The notes under the pieces are model-generated. The model did not search any database, was not told where the DNA came from, and worked only from the letters and a program-made list of their open reading frames with translations. A stretch of DNA of 64,000 nt from Dermacentor variabilis. Its lineage: Eukaryota; Arthropoda; Arachnida; Ixodida; Ixodidae. The position numbers and the translations under genes were made by a program. This document shows positions 1 through 10,984 of the stretch, piece after piece (position 1 is the stretch's first letter; each line of letters begins with the position of its first letter). The stretch is taken from positions 51,252,255-51,316,254 of the forward strand of contig NC_134576.1 of assembly GCF_050947875.1 (NCBI RefSeq), in the 5' to 3' direction.

Positions 1-366
1 AGTGGGTCGCACCGCCAAGCTCTTGCTATTATACTATCTAATGTCCTACCTAGGTTAAACAATAAAAAAGAAAAAAAACTGTAAACTGCCACAAACAAAT
101 TTTCTGATCCCCTATTGCGAACTGTGCTTTTGTGCGTCTTCGTTTTTTGTCGTTTCCCTGCTTTTATTCCACCAATCCTCCAATCGCCTCTTACTAATTC
201 CTATTGCGGACATGTTTACTTTGCTACTGCTCTCACTGAACCCAAGGGCTTCAAGAAGGCCAGTGGTTCCTAAATAGACCGCTGGGTAGACGTCTTCACA
301 TTCAAATAGAACATGCTCCATAGTTTCCATAGCTTTACCGCAGCAAGCATGTGCTTCTTCTTAAGC
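1..366 (-). mobile_element. 3' end of a LINE (non-LTR retrotransposon), running off the window
   Basis: On the minus strand, residues read from about 366 to 112 give a C-C-x...H-x4-C zinc-knuckle-like patch (ACCGKAMETMEHVLFEC) followed by a tail ending RRLEDWWNKSR. That is the usual end of the reverse-transcriptase polyprotein in several LINE families. The open frame upstream is lost near 366, so the piece is 5'-truncated. Downstream of the stop, a short 3' UTR contains an A/T-rich run and a segment resembling the 3' UTR I know from tick LINEs (recollection, not checked). The rest of the element lies to the left of base 1. The decayed LINE at 11.0 kb has a related tail, so the two may be one family. 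Clade not assigned. Confidence 0.7.
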
Positions 367-960
367 TCGCCTTACCACCGCTCCCTTACGCTCCCGTTAC
401 CACTGTGCCACCATGCGGTACTAAACGGTGCTACCCTGCCAGTGGTACCACGATACTGTCCCACGGCGCGGTTGCGCGTGGGAGCTTGGGCATTATCTTG
501 ACAGCGATCTGCTTTGGGAGTGAACCGACGGCTGCGCTGAAGCCCCGATAGACAGCACGAAGGTCACTTCGCTCTCTGTAGCTGCCGCGCTTCCTTACAC
601 CAGCGTTTTGACGGCGAGTGTCCGTGGCCGTTGAGTGTAACGTGTTCATGTTTGCCAGTGCGCGCGGAAACCATGCTCGGTTTTTTAGATAGCAAGTGAA
701 TGTTTACAACGGGGCCCTCTACTCTGCTGCTGCTATGTGTGGCGCGGCTGCGCGAACCCTGTCTTGAATATGATCTGCGATGCGGACTGTGTATGACGTC
801 TAGGCGCAACGAGGGCCGATAGCGTCATGTGCGCTATAGCACCCATACCCTTACGCGTCACTCGCGGTCGCGATGTGAAACGATACTTCTTTAGTGTGTG
901 CTGCTGTAGTGCACGTGCACAGAAAATTAACACAACGTACAAAGCTGCAATAACTGCATC
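367..960. other. no recognisable gene
   Basis: Nearly 600 bp of fairly GC-rich sequence. Short open frames exist on both strands, but none shows a motif, a conserved partner elsewhere in the window or a splice context that I can support. Confidence 0.4.
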
Positions 961-1190
961 ATAGGGGCAAGAAAGAGTAGCCCAAGGGGCGCAAGCTTCC
1001 GTGGAGTTAATCGCGACAGGGGCGCTGTCATGCGTGTGGGAACTTACACTCACTATATTGTTACGCAGAAAACCTGCAACGTTATGAAAGACCTCATCAA
1101 AAACATTCATCGAGTAAAGGAGTCGTTAGTATATTTCGTTTTACGCTACGCAGTCGAGAGATGCTCAATTTGGCGGACTACATGCAGGCG
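960..1190 (+). repeat. lead-in repeat of the family A block, copy 1
   Basis: Two stretches here (about 961-1030 and 1065-1185) align with 17,265-17,385 and 17,695-17,825. Shared landmarks are CGCAAGCTTCCG, ACAGGGGCGCTGTCA, CGCAGAAAACCTGCA and GAGATGCTCAA. The same lead-in also contains sequence typical of the family B units. This places the family A blocks next to family B sequence in both copies. Confidence 0.6.
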
Positions 1191-1995
1191 CGTAGTAAAA
1201 CAAAGCGAGCTTCGAGTCTTTTTCTGCGCTTCCACAGAACGCTGTCCCCTTGTATTGATCATTGACCTGGTTTGTATTAGGGAGCATATTATGGGTGAAG
1301 TGCCTGCATGTTTGAAGGCTAAAACAACATTGCGGAAATCTTTGTTTGATGCCTCTTCAGATGGCTTACATCGTCATACGAAAATTTTAAAAATGCACTG
1401 TGCAAGCTCAGTGGCTGTCTTATGTTGACAGTGGTTTCACAGCGCTGAACCCGGCCGTGGTTGCCACATTCGCATGAGGGTGAAATTCCGAAACTTGTGC
1501 ACTATAACTTAAGAGCATGTTAACCGTTCTAAGTATCCTCGATTCTGGCTTGTTCCTGCTTCACACGCTGTTGGCTTCATCATTCGCTCCTTACCGCACG
1601 TGGTGATCACTTCTGGTCACATTAAAAATTAATTTTAATTTTAATATTTAATATCTTTGTTTTTGTTGTTTCATCCAAGCTTCTTTATGGACTTAAATAT
1701 GCCTGTCAAGAACGCACACTTACCTTGTCGAAGTGTTTATGCCATGATATATCTTATAGGCGGTGGACGATGCCAATCAAGAAAGTTGTTCAGCTGCCAG
1801 CTAAGGGTTGAGGCAGGAGCTTCGAGCACTGAACAAGCTGTACCTTCTTCCGCGCCTTTACGAATTCCGGGCACCAACATTTCATCATTTACATCAAATG
1901 GAGAATGTCAACTGCAATTGTTAGAGCACGTGTTTTGTTCAGATTACGATATTGCTGGCGCCCACACCTCGCAATGTATTTCTTTTCGCGCTCCT
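1190..1995. other. about 800 bp present in family A copy 1 and absent from copy 2
   Basis: Copy 2 passes directly from GAGATGCTCAAATATGCGG to ATTGCGTAATAAGCGTTGG within about 20 bp (near 17,820). Here the same landmarks are about 800 bp apart. The interval is therefore either an insertion in copy 1 or a deletion in copy 2. I see no terminal repeats, transposase or polymerase motif in it, so its nature is unknown. Confidence 0.45.
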
Positions 1996-2528
1996 CCTCG
2001 GCTCGAATTACGATCGCGTAATAAGCGTTGGATGGTAACATCGGGAAGAGAAGTTCCACTGGGCTCGCAGTAGCACGGGGGTTGGGGAATAGGGTGACTC
2101 TCGAACAGGCAAGTTGATGAAGGACGCGTATGACACGGACTGGAGAAAGAGAGGGCTGGTGTTGCTACACTGATGTGAGGGGGAGAGCGACCGCCACCGA
2201 CGGTGCCACCCCTGAATCCCCCACTGAATCTCATAGGCACCAAGTTATCGCTGTGACTTCGTAAGTCGTTCACATGAGAATGTATGCCATCGTATCCGAC
2301 ACTTCCGAAGTTTATTAGATGCTAACCAAAAATGTCCTGGAAATTCTCAGGTAATAACTTACCTGCGATCTTTTGCAAACTTCTCCAACGAGTGCTTTTG
2401 GTATGTTATTCGTGACATAGAACTAGTAGACCGCTGCAGTCTACTTCATATTTGAGCCGCAAGTTTTTAAATACGTATATGCCAATAAAAAAAAAACTTC
2501 CCTAAACTGTCTCGTCATCCTTTTTCAG

Positions 2529-2547
2529 AATGACGATGAGCCAGCCG
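2529..2547 (+). other. putative 19-bp micro-exon, family A copy 1
   Basis: Sequence: CCTTTTTCAG, then AATGACGATGAGCCAGCCG, then GTAAGAAG. The acceptor has a good pyrimidine tract and the donor fits the consensus. The paralogous cassette at 18,306-18,324 has exactly the same length and the same splice borders, but matches at only 11 of 19 bases, whereas the flanks align closely. Read from its first base it gives NDDEPA plus one base (phase 0 to 1). It then joins in frame to the 33-bp cassette about 700 bp downstream. That it is spliced is inference; no transcript was examined. Confidence 0.5.
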
Positions 2548-3249
2548 GTAAGAAGCAGGTTGCATACTTTGGGGTCTCTGTTTTTACAATAAAATTTTGA
2601 TTTTGTGTATCGTCATTTGTTTCGGGCTCCGCATATTAAAGAGTTTCGTTTATTAATTAAATACTGGAATAACATCACTGCACTCATCGGGTTAGCCAAC
2701 ATTCGGTTTTGAAACAAATGACAGAACATATAGCGCCTGAATCTTCTTATCAAATTTATATTTACATCTTCCAAATTTATCGTCATAGAATTGAAGTGGA
2801 GCCCAAATATTCGCTTGGCCGTCCCTTATTGCAGGCCAATTCAGAGGAGATATGTATGTACTCTGTTTCATGGCCAAACACTGGCAGAGCAGTCAATGTT
2901 GTTGTGGCCAACGTTTTAAAAAAGACAGTCCTCTTCTCAAAACGTTGACTACAGTGACATTTCTTATTCGACTGTTCACATGAAACCTCCATCTTTCTCT
3001 GGAATGGTGCCTTGTGTGCAGATATGCTGCAGTAGATACAAACCATCAGAAAGGATTCCTTAACATTCGACAACCTCAGCTTCCTCTGCACGAAAGTAGA
3101 GCCCTTTGAAGACAGACCATGTTAACCGTGTGGCCACAAGCAGCGCGAAACAGACGATAGACTTTGATTGAGACATTTAGCAGCGATTTAAGCGTCTATG
3201 TTTCGCTGTACCATGTTTTTTTGTGTCTTCTTCCATCTTATCCGTGCAG

Positions 3250-3282
3250 CACGACCGCTAGGCAAAGATGCACCTGTCACCG
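3250..3282 (+). other. putative 33-bp micro-exon, family A copy 1
   Basis: The borders are CCGTGCAG on the left and GTAAGAGCATTTACTGAT on the right. The paralogous cassette at 19,153-19,185 is also exactly 33 bp. I count about 14 of 33 bases matching, against roughly 80-90% in the adjacent putative introns. Two bases complete a codon begun in the 19-bp cassette, then RPLGKDAPVT follows, leaving one base (phase 1 to 1). Phase 0 would hit TAG in this copy. The product would be proline-rich and polar. Function unknown. Confidence 0.5.
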
Positions 3283-4093
3283 GTAAGAGCATTTACTGAT
3301 ACAAAAAAATAGTTTGAATTTTATTGTACTGCTGCGGTGAACGCGCCGCTAATATTTTCTAGGATGCCGCACTTGAATTCGGATCAATCAGACGGTTTTC
3401 TTCGTTTAAAGCTTCAGGGGTTTCGTTTGCACTATGTCTGTAAATCACAACTCGATGTTATATTTATGCATATAGGTTGTGTATATATTCCAGCAATTTA
3501 GAATGTAATTGGAATAGCGTCTATTTTTGTCGCATAAAATTTCCGAAAAAATGGACCTGCAATGATTAGGCGATTGCACTTGGAAATATATTTAAATTTA
3601 CTTGAGATGAAGCAACTAGTTGTGCAGATTAGTCTTCGCAATTTTTACTCTGCGAAGTCCGTCAACCAAGGAGTTTGTAGTTTTTATGCATGCAAAAGTT
3701 CACATTTTTACCTTCTTTCACGCAAAAAGGCGCAACCATGGTGAATTATGGTGCTTGTCATTAGGCTGCTGAGTTAGATATGGGCAATGGTGGCCACATT
3801 TACATAAAGGAGAAATAGAAAACATGCTCGTGCACATTAAATTGACGTCAGTTAATCCTAGGCGATATAGTCAGGTTTGCCCCACTATGGCGTGCTTCAC
3901 TATCATATTGTGTTTATGGCACGTAAATTAAACTGCATAAAAATTTCATAAGACCTAATAACTAGCCGAGAAAGAAAACTGACCTGCCGATTACTGCGCT
4001 TTCGCAAACGCCCAAAGTGATTTGTCTGCGCGTCATCATCGAGTGAGTGGGATGCAAACGTAATTTAGGCGAGTAGTTAGTGAGAGTCAGACT

Positions 4094-4288
4094 GGTTCAT
4101 TGAAGAGGGGCACATACCAAGCGTGACATACGCAGTAACCCAAGTTGGTGTCAACGCAGTGACGCAAGTTGACGTCAAAGAGGTCCATTGAAGAGGGGCC
4201 CATTAAGTGGGGCCCATGCAGTGGAACAAAAGGTCGATTGAAGAGGGGCACATATCAAGTGGATATACGCAGTGACCCAAGTTGGTGT
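4094..4288. repeat. 63-bp minisatellite, short array of about three degenerate units
   Basis: Units follow the pattern TTGAAGAGGGGCACATA ... CATACGCAGTGACCCAAGTT, then GGTGTCAA. The same unit forms a long array at 23,990-24,690 and a short one at 28,130-28,400. Here it abuts the block duplicated at 33.9 kb. Confidence 0.8.
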
Positions 4289-5220
4289 CAAACTAACACT
4301 AACGCGGCGACCGTGCTGCCACCTGAAGCCCGATCTAAGGTCCAATGAGCTAACAGTATTCCTGTTTGGTCTAAATTTAGAATTGATGTCATACACTACT
4401 TATACCGGATTGCTTCAGAGCAGGGTTAGTGCAATATTCAGTTCATGGTTTAAAATTTATTCACAGAACTAAGGATGTTAACTTTATGTTTACATATCGA
4501 ATTGTTTAGGCTATCAATCACAAGTAATATGCAGAGTCCATCTTAACGTTGTAAAAATTACGAAAACAGTGATAAACGCATGGGAGGAACCGCCACCCCG
4601 CGATATAGCTTGAGTTAGATATTTGCTCAAAAAAATATTTGTTAGAATTGCTATTGTCTCGACTTTGGCAATAACGTTAGTGCTATTAGTCTCGACGTTG
4701 TCAATAAGGCTATATCGTATTGTCCATGCACGAGATTATTCCCCCACATTTTCTGGGCGCATGCTTATATCAATGCGAGATATCTGCCGACCGGAATAAA
4801 TGTGGATACTGCCACATCGCAAGGCATCTGCGTCACTAAGAACACATAAAGGTTTCGTGGATTTGGGCGAGTGCGTGGCTGACGTATCAGCCGATGTGAG
4901 GAGGACAACATACGAGGAGGCCGCACAGGCACTGATTTCAAACGGACGTTTGTATCAGAGGACAATCGCTTTCCGACAGCCGCCTTTAGAGCAAGGAAAG
5001 CAGAGCCAGCCACAGCGCGTTGGTCCGCAAAGCAGTGAGGAGCCAAAGCAAAGACCTCCACAACATATCTACAGCCAGCCCTGAGCCAGTGGTTTTTTCC
5101 CAATCATATCGCAAAGAACTTTTAGGAAAACAATTTATTGGTATTTGATGTTATTCTAGAATCACTAACATACCGTTGTACTAATCTAGACAGTCCTAAT
5201 CAACTGATTAGTGCGTACAA
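4285..5220. repeat. duplicated block of about 0.93 kb, copy 1
   Basis: Aligns with 33,935-34,845 from ACTAACGCGGCGACCGTGCT to TCCTAATCAACTGATTAGTG. It contains a 94-codon open frame (4800-5084). The same stretch in the second copy carries stops and frame changes, so I do not treat it as a gene. No element termini identified. Confidence 0.7.
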
Positions 5221-6395
5221 GCGGCGTCTTCTCGCCGCTTAGTTCGCGCTAAAGCGAGAGGTAGCACGTACGTAAATTCGTTCGCTGCTGCGGGCCCTGT
5301 CTTGAAAGCGATCGTCTTGCTAAATCGACGCACAGACGGACGCCTTTTCTCTTTGGGTAGGCACACAAATGCTCACGCATTTAAAAAGTGGCCGCGGTGA
5401 GGGTTCTATCCTCTGCCCCACCGCCACCGTTGCATTGCGCCACGATAGAAATACGCGACAGTCAGCGGACGAAAATGGAAACAGTATAGGGGGAAAAGAG
5501 CTATGATTGAAATAGTGGTCAAATCAAATATCAAAATTTAAAGTGAACGTTTGTTGTCAAAAAATACGTGAAAAAAAAGGTTGCGCCTAGAACATTTTTG
5601 AACCAAATAAATTATTAGGATATGTGTTTGTTCGCCAGTGTGCCAGTGTGCACTGACACCAACCATGCTTGTTAACTGCCCCATATCTGACAATGATGAT
5701 GCAGCATGCTGCAGCGACTGACTGATTGCTCAAGATTCTGCCTAGAAACATTGCAAGAGCGCGCAAAGTCAAAGTACGCCAGGCGACATCTAGGATGACC
5801 ATTCATATAGGACGCCAGAGGGCGCACGTGTGGTGAGGGAAAATAGAGAAGTTTGATGAAATAAGTGATGAACTTGGCCCGAAGACAGTTCCTGAGCTTC
5901 GGCTCACGCATCTCTTCGTCCATCGCTTTTGAGCACTGAAAGATTTCAAGCGAGCCGACACAAGTGCGCATCACACAGCCATTAGCCAGTGTTTACTACT
6001 GTGTCATTATGGAGGAGCAGCGTTTAATCCACCACGGCCAAGTGCACTCGTTATAGAAGGTGTACTAATTGTATACCAATGACATGAGGAAAATAAGATA
6101 TGCTGTTGTTGCTGTTTTTTTTTCTAACGATGTCGCCTCGTATCGGAAGGCAATTACTTGCCCAAGATTATCCCATTAATTTAGTCATCTTCTGTGCGAA
6201 ATTTCATGGGCAATTCTTTTTCTTCATGTGAAATGAGAGGAGTTTCAGGTGAGTAGGCGTCGCAACAACAGGATAGTGATTTCGAGAGACTAACCGTGTT
6301 CATTGCCTGACACGGTAACCGTCTAAACTTTGCGCAGAAAGCGACAGTCGCGCGGGCAAAGTAGCTCCCAATACGCGGGAACAAACACTAAGGTG
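5221..6395. other. no recognisable gene
   Basis: Unassigned sequence. A TTTCAG directly followed by GTGAGTAG near 6255 is a zero-length splice-site juxtaposition without other support. Confidence 0.35.
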
Positions 6396-6736
6396 ACATT
6401 CACACCAGCGACTGACATAGGGTCCACAAGCGACTGCAACTAGCGACCAAAGAACTACCCAGAGCGGCCGATGTTCACACCGCGAACGCGAACTGCCCAC
6501 CGCCGCACCCATATACCAGTATATCCCGATTGCTGCCTTTCACGTCTGCTCGCGCAGTCACGGACTGACAAAATAAGCGTCAGTCGTGTTTCCTAACACT
6601 GTGCCGCTGATTGGTAGAGTAACTTTGCGATCACTTGAGCCGCAAAGCCAAGGAATCGGCCAGCTAGCGGCTAATGAACTGTGTCACTTTCCGGCTAAAC
6701 AACCTCGGGAGATGGCGTTACCGCCGGTGTGAATGT
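6396..6736. mobile_element. putative MITE, about 341 bp
   Basis: Starts ACATTCACACC and ends with the inverted complement GGTGTGAATGT. The inner bases continue the symmetry partly (AGCG at the left against CCGCC at the right). It has no coding capacity, as expected for a non-autonomous DNA transposon. I cannot define the target-site duplication or the superfamily with confidence. Confidence 0.5.
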
Positions 6737-8370
6737 TGTGTAACATAGTCGGCTTAACACTTCCAGGCGGTTCCAAAGGTTACATAGTTTCACCTACGAT
6801 TGCGTAAACCAATTATAACTTGGCGGTATCTCCACTTACACAAGTTATTAGTCTGTATAAGGTGGTTGCATATATCTCAGGACCTGTTATTCTGAACAGG
6901 TCCTGATCGAACTGACCTGCATAGCTTGTTCCTACTGCTGCGAGTATTACGTATATCTATTCACTAATTCGTGTAATGTTCTCTAAGACATCGTTTTTTG
7001 TCTGAATGTGCATTTCACCCAAGTTTCCACAACTTCTCTTGAATTGTTGCATATCGCCATGCCTTGAGTCTATATAGTCTCGCGTATTTGAGCGAGTGCT
7101 GAAACAAAAAAAACTTTGCTTGCATACAACGTGCTTAGTCGAAGCTCCATGTGTTTATCTAGAATCTAGTCAATATTCAGTACAGCTCCACGCCAACGGG
7201 CTAACAATCAGATCTATGGATTCGCTTCAATAGGACCAAGTTTATGATTTACTCGCATTACTTCCATTGAGAAAAGCGCCCATCTTCTATTATATCCATT
7301 GGTTCATTAATTTTGATGACGCTGGTTAACACAGCGAACTCTTCGTGCTTTTAGCTTTCGGCCACAATGGTAACATGTTCCACAGCATACACCTGATTGT
7401 CAACACCTGATTGTTACGGTCGTTTTAGAAATTGCTTGACCTAGATTACTCAGGAGTGGAAGTTCGGGATGGCAGAAATGATTATGAGCAACGGAATAAG
7501 TATTGAAAATGCACGAATTAAGTTCCAACTGATTACCGTTGAAACACTGCAAGTCACAAGTTGTGGCCGCAGGACAAGCAAGGCGCACCCACTTCAAGGA
7601 ATTTTGTGGATGTCGCCATTTCAGAGCTCTTCATGCGAGAAAATAAAATGGAGTTGCGATAACTTTGGTGCTTCAATGTAAGATAATCCATTTTTACGCA
7701 AAGTAGAGGTGGGACCCACGAAAACTTGATGGCCCTTGTCCCTAAACCAGTGCCATCATCACAAGTAGTTTTTTGTCAACACACCTCGAGGAATCGCCGT
7801 CTACAACTTGTAATTGCAGTATGTACAATAATAAAACTTGTAAAATATTTCATTACGAAATTTCACTAATTCGTAGAATGCGGATTTTATTTCGTGAAAG
7901 TAATGTTTCCTTCTTTCATACTCTTCAGGTCTTAAAGTAGTGCTATCTACAAAGGGTGCTTTACATGTTTTCGGCCTAGAAGAGCGAGCGCTGTATATTG
8001 TGAAGACTGTTAGCTGCCATATAGTACGTAGTGTGATGTGTGCACATTATATATCCGGGAACGCTTGAAATACGCTGCAAAAGGAATACTTTCTTGCAAC
8101 CAAAAATATTCTCTCCATACTTACTGTTGAAAAATTTCCGGCACGTTGCAAAGATTACTCTAAATGCACACTCAAAAGGTGTCTGACGTTAGTATGTATT
8201 ACGCGGTATGCTCAGACTATGCTAGCTTTACCTAAAAGTCAGCCGACTAATCCTTACGGTTGTCAGCAGGTTGTAGATCATTCCTCCTACCTCTTTATTT
8301 TCAAGGTTTGTGCGGCTTGGTGCATGGACAGATTGCGCCATTGTCCTTGCCATCGCTCTGGTTGTCACCC
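6737..8370. other. no recognisable gene; one perfect hairpin at 6878-6905
   Basis: The hairpin has two perfect 11-bp arms, CAGGACCTGTT and AACAGGTCCTG, separated by ATTCTG. The rest is A+T-rich sequence with short unconserved open frames. Confidence 0.4.
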
Positions 8371-8374
8371 TCAG

Positions 8375-8388
8375 GACACCACGAGCCG
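8375..8388 (+). other. candidate 14-bp micro-exon
   Basis: GGTTGTCACCCTCAG, then GACACCACGAGCCG, then GTAAGTAC: a good acceptor and a near-perfect donor. There is no second copy in the window, so variability cannot be judged. If it follows the 33-bp cassette (phase 1), its two leading bases complete a codon and four codons (HHEP) follow, restoring phase 0. That is the phase in which the 15-bp cassettes all read open. Speculative. Confidence 0.3.
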
Positions 8389-8754
8389 GTAAGTACGCAC
8401 AATTACGCAACGTCGTAAGTTGCATAAGTAATGCAGGAATGCTGCTGATAACAGCGCTATAAATAAACCGAACACTCTGCTGCGCGTCTTGAACGCTGAT
8501 AGTTTTTTTGCTCACATCGGGTTGCCTTACTGTTCTCCATCTGCATCATACTGAACTTATGATGCGTATTGCTTTGCGACAACCGGCCGACATGCCAGCA
8601 GAGTGAGTACAAGACATGAAGAATTGACTGTATTCAGTGGTTGCCCAAACAAAAGCAACTTGAAGGAGGGCGTTGCTCTAAAGATGGCATGCGATTGCCG
8701 ACTTCGTTGTCATTCCCCTGTGCCACTAAACAACACACATTCATTCATTAAAGG

Positions 8755-10000
8755 TCTAATATTGTAATCGTGTCAATCACCGATCATGGCACTGTTTTGC
8801 AAAATCACCTTCGGCGATTTTGTTTTGTTAGAGGTTTTTGTTTCCATTCTTTGTTGAAATTTTTGTTTAATGCATCAGGCCACATTTACTTACGCTCAAT
8901 ATACTGTCAAGCAGAAGACCTGTATGTTATCAAAACCCTTCAATTGAAAAATCTGGCTTGTTGCATCTTTGAGATAACGGCAGCACGCTTTAAGAGCAAA
9001 ACAGTTTCACAACGAAGGCATGCCATTCAAAGGCTGCCTCAAACTTTCACCATTTTAAATATCAAATACCTCGAACTACCTCATTAGACATTTTGTAAAT
9101 TATTACAAATACCTGCATTTTATTACGTTGTAGGAATATTATCTGATGAATTTGAAAAGTCGACAACGGCGATCGTGGTCACTCAAGCATCTGACCAGTC
9201 CCTCGTAAAAGTATCTTCAATAAAAAAATTTCTCTCCACAAAAACTTACTCCACAGCGATGCATGAACGTGCATTTAGCTCAACACCAAAGCTGGTTCCC
9301 GACAGCACGTCTCTGGTAATGACGACGCTTGGCCGTCAGTTGAAAGAAGCAGCCTGATATTTTTATGCTTATATGACTGAAATGTAATCGAGAGATCGAA
9401 TACCAAATGCTTATGACGTGCGGGCTGGAACTGGAAGCCTCACCAAATTCTCATTTTGATATCTTGCTGATAAACTCAAGCGTCGTTTTACCATTTAAGT
9501 AATTTTAGCCCAAGTAAGAAATATCGCAGTGTGTATGTGTATGATAAACTTGCTTCTTCTCAACTCCCTTGAGCTCCATTTTCAGACCGGCATCCCAATC
9601 ATAAGCAGCTGATGTACTGATTAGCTCACTTAAAATTTCACCTCCAATTTTTCCTTGGCCATACGTGTGCAAGTGTTTCGTTGTACTTGCAACGCTATGC
9701 GTTAGGAAGGAATTCGGTTTCCTATTTTGAACACTAATAGACCATACACCTATCAAGTGCCACTTTAGCTGCTTTTTATTGGAGCACCATTCTTTTATTA
9801 CAGTATTTAAAAGTACTTTTACAGAATTTTAAAGTTATAATTTATCGTGTCAGTCACAGACTTGCCAACGTTTTGCAATATCACCATCGGTGAAAGAACC
9901 TTTTGATCAAAAAATGTACTCTGTATCGCCACCTACTGATCTTACACATCCTGACGAGCGACGGTTTGACTTCGAGTAATTGTACCTCCCATTCCATACC
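8755..10000 (+). repeat. family B repeat, about 1.1 units
   Basis: The unit start (ATCGTGTCAATCACCGATC, then GTTTTGCAAAATCACC) recurs at about 9,845, 1,085 bp downstream. Landmarks shared with the 54.8-64 kb array include AATTTGAAAAGTCGACAACG, CACCATTCTTTTATTACA and GTACTTGCAACGCTATGCG. It contains one 15-bp cassette at 9586-9600. Confidence 0.75.
9586..9600 (+). other. 15-bp cassette of family B, donor mutated
   Basis: CTCCATTTTCAG is followed by ACCGGCATCCCAATC and then ATAAGCAG. The expected donor GTAAGCAG has lost its G, so this copy is probably dead. In phase 0 it reads TGIPI. Confidence 0.45.
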
Positions 10001-10980
10001 TAGCTCTCTCAGATTACACTACTGCTCCAAGTGCTCTAAGGCTCCTAGCGACAAACATGCCGCTGAGATATGCCCCTCTGAATACAACCGGGCAGGCTAA
10101 ATTTAGCTCCAACTGCAATATGCGTGGCGGGACAACGGCGCCTTCTCCACACTTGGCGTATGCATGATCGAGTAATCATTTCCTTCCTCCACAAAACGAT
10201 AATAAAGTTGATTACGTTGGTTCGCACTACTGGAATCGCACATGCATAACGTAAGATCCAGCTGGTGGCTCTTCAACGTTGTGTTCTCTGTATTTGTAGC
10301 GGGGCTGCCGCGATCAGAAGTAGTGGACGCGACATGGTATCCGAGTTTCTTCCAGACATTTCTGACTCCTTCTCACGAAATTTCATGTTGAACGCGGGTG
10401 CAGCAAATTCGAGAAAGCTTAAATTTTATGCAAACAAATCGCGCACTTCTAGGCTATATAACTCCTCTTTCCCACATGCCTAATATACTGATTTATATTC
10501 ACTATACCGATGTGAGCTCACTCAAAGGCGACTACTACCGTTTTATTCGATAAACGTATTGCCGTTTATTTGATAAACGTACTGCCTGTGTGAACGCCAC
10601 AGTAAGACCGAGCCCAATCTGCCTCCGATTTCGCAAACCGCAGCGACACAACAGCGCCATATGTGCACTCGACACGTGCATAATCGAGTATTCACTTTAT
10701 TTCTCCACACAGTGATGGTAAAGGAGGGCGCGGGGGGTTTGTGCAGATGCTAAAATAAAATCGATCGCAATAAAACAGCTTTCCTTTATGCGATGGTGAT
10801 TTTTTGGCATCCCGTTTGAAGCCTGTCGGTGAGAGTCGCCCAGCCCGTCGGATGTAATCAGTTATGCTATATTTGTTTATCTAGTATTTAGCACATATCT
10901 ACTTAAACACTTTTGTTTCCTGTATTATCTACTGTGTACCTCTACCTATGAGTGTAAGAGATCCGGTCGGATCAATCTCT
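10000..10980. other. unassigned; two related short segments
   Basis: Segments around 10,105-10,205 and 10,615-10,715 share a pattern (an ACAACGGCGCC-like stretch, then CATGATCGAGTAATCA or its variant, then CTCCACA). This indicates an old local duplication. Near 10,545-10,580 the phrase GATAAACGTA is also duplicated. I see no gene. Confidence 0.4.
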
Positions 10981-10984
10981 TTTC

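Larger units (their letters stand above)
1995..4030 (+). repeat. family A duplicated block, copy 1
   Basis: Homologous over about 2 kb to 17,825-20,010, with long well-aligned runs, for example around TTATCGCTGTGACTTCGTAA, TTTCGGGCTCCGCATATTAA and GCTGCGGTGAACGCG. The block is not a recognisable transposon: no terminal repeats or polymerase motifs are visible. It carries two splice-bounded cassettes, at 2529-2547 and 3250-3282, that diverge much more than their surroundings. It ends near ACTGACCTGCCGATTACTGC. Confidence 0.75.

Noticed and set aside
733..1110. 125-codon minus-strand frame
   Set aside because: No motif. It crosses from unassigned sequence into repeat sequence and is not open in the corresponding stretch at 17.3 kb.
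2345..2360. CAG immediately followed by GTAATA (also TTTCAG/GTGAGT near 6,255) as recursive splice sites
   Set aside because: Not surrounded by a long intron that can be demonstrated, and the second case has no copy. Chance occurrence is likely.
3060..3100. Possible further cassette in family A (CCTCAG ... GTAGAG)
   Set aside because: The segment is about as conserved as its surroundings in the second copy and the donor is poor.
4800..5084. 94-codon frame beginning MWILPHRKASASLRTHKG
   Set aside because: The duplicated copy at 34.4-34.7 kb contains stops and indels in the same stretch, so it is not a conserved coding region.
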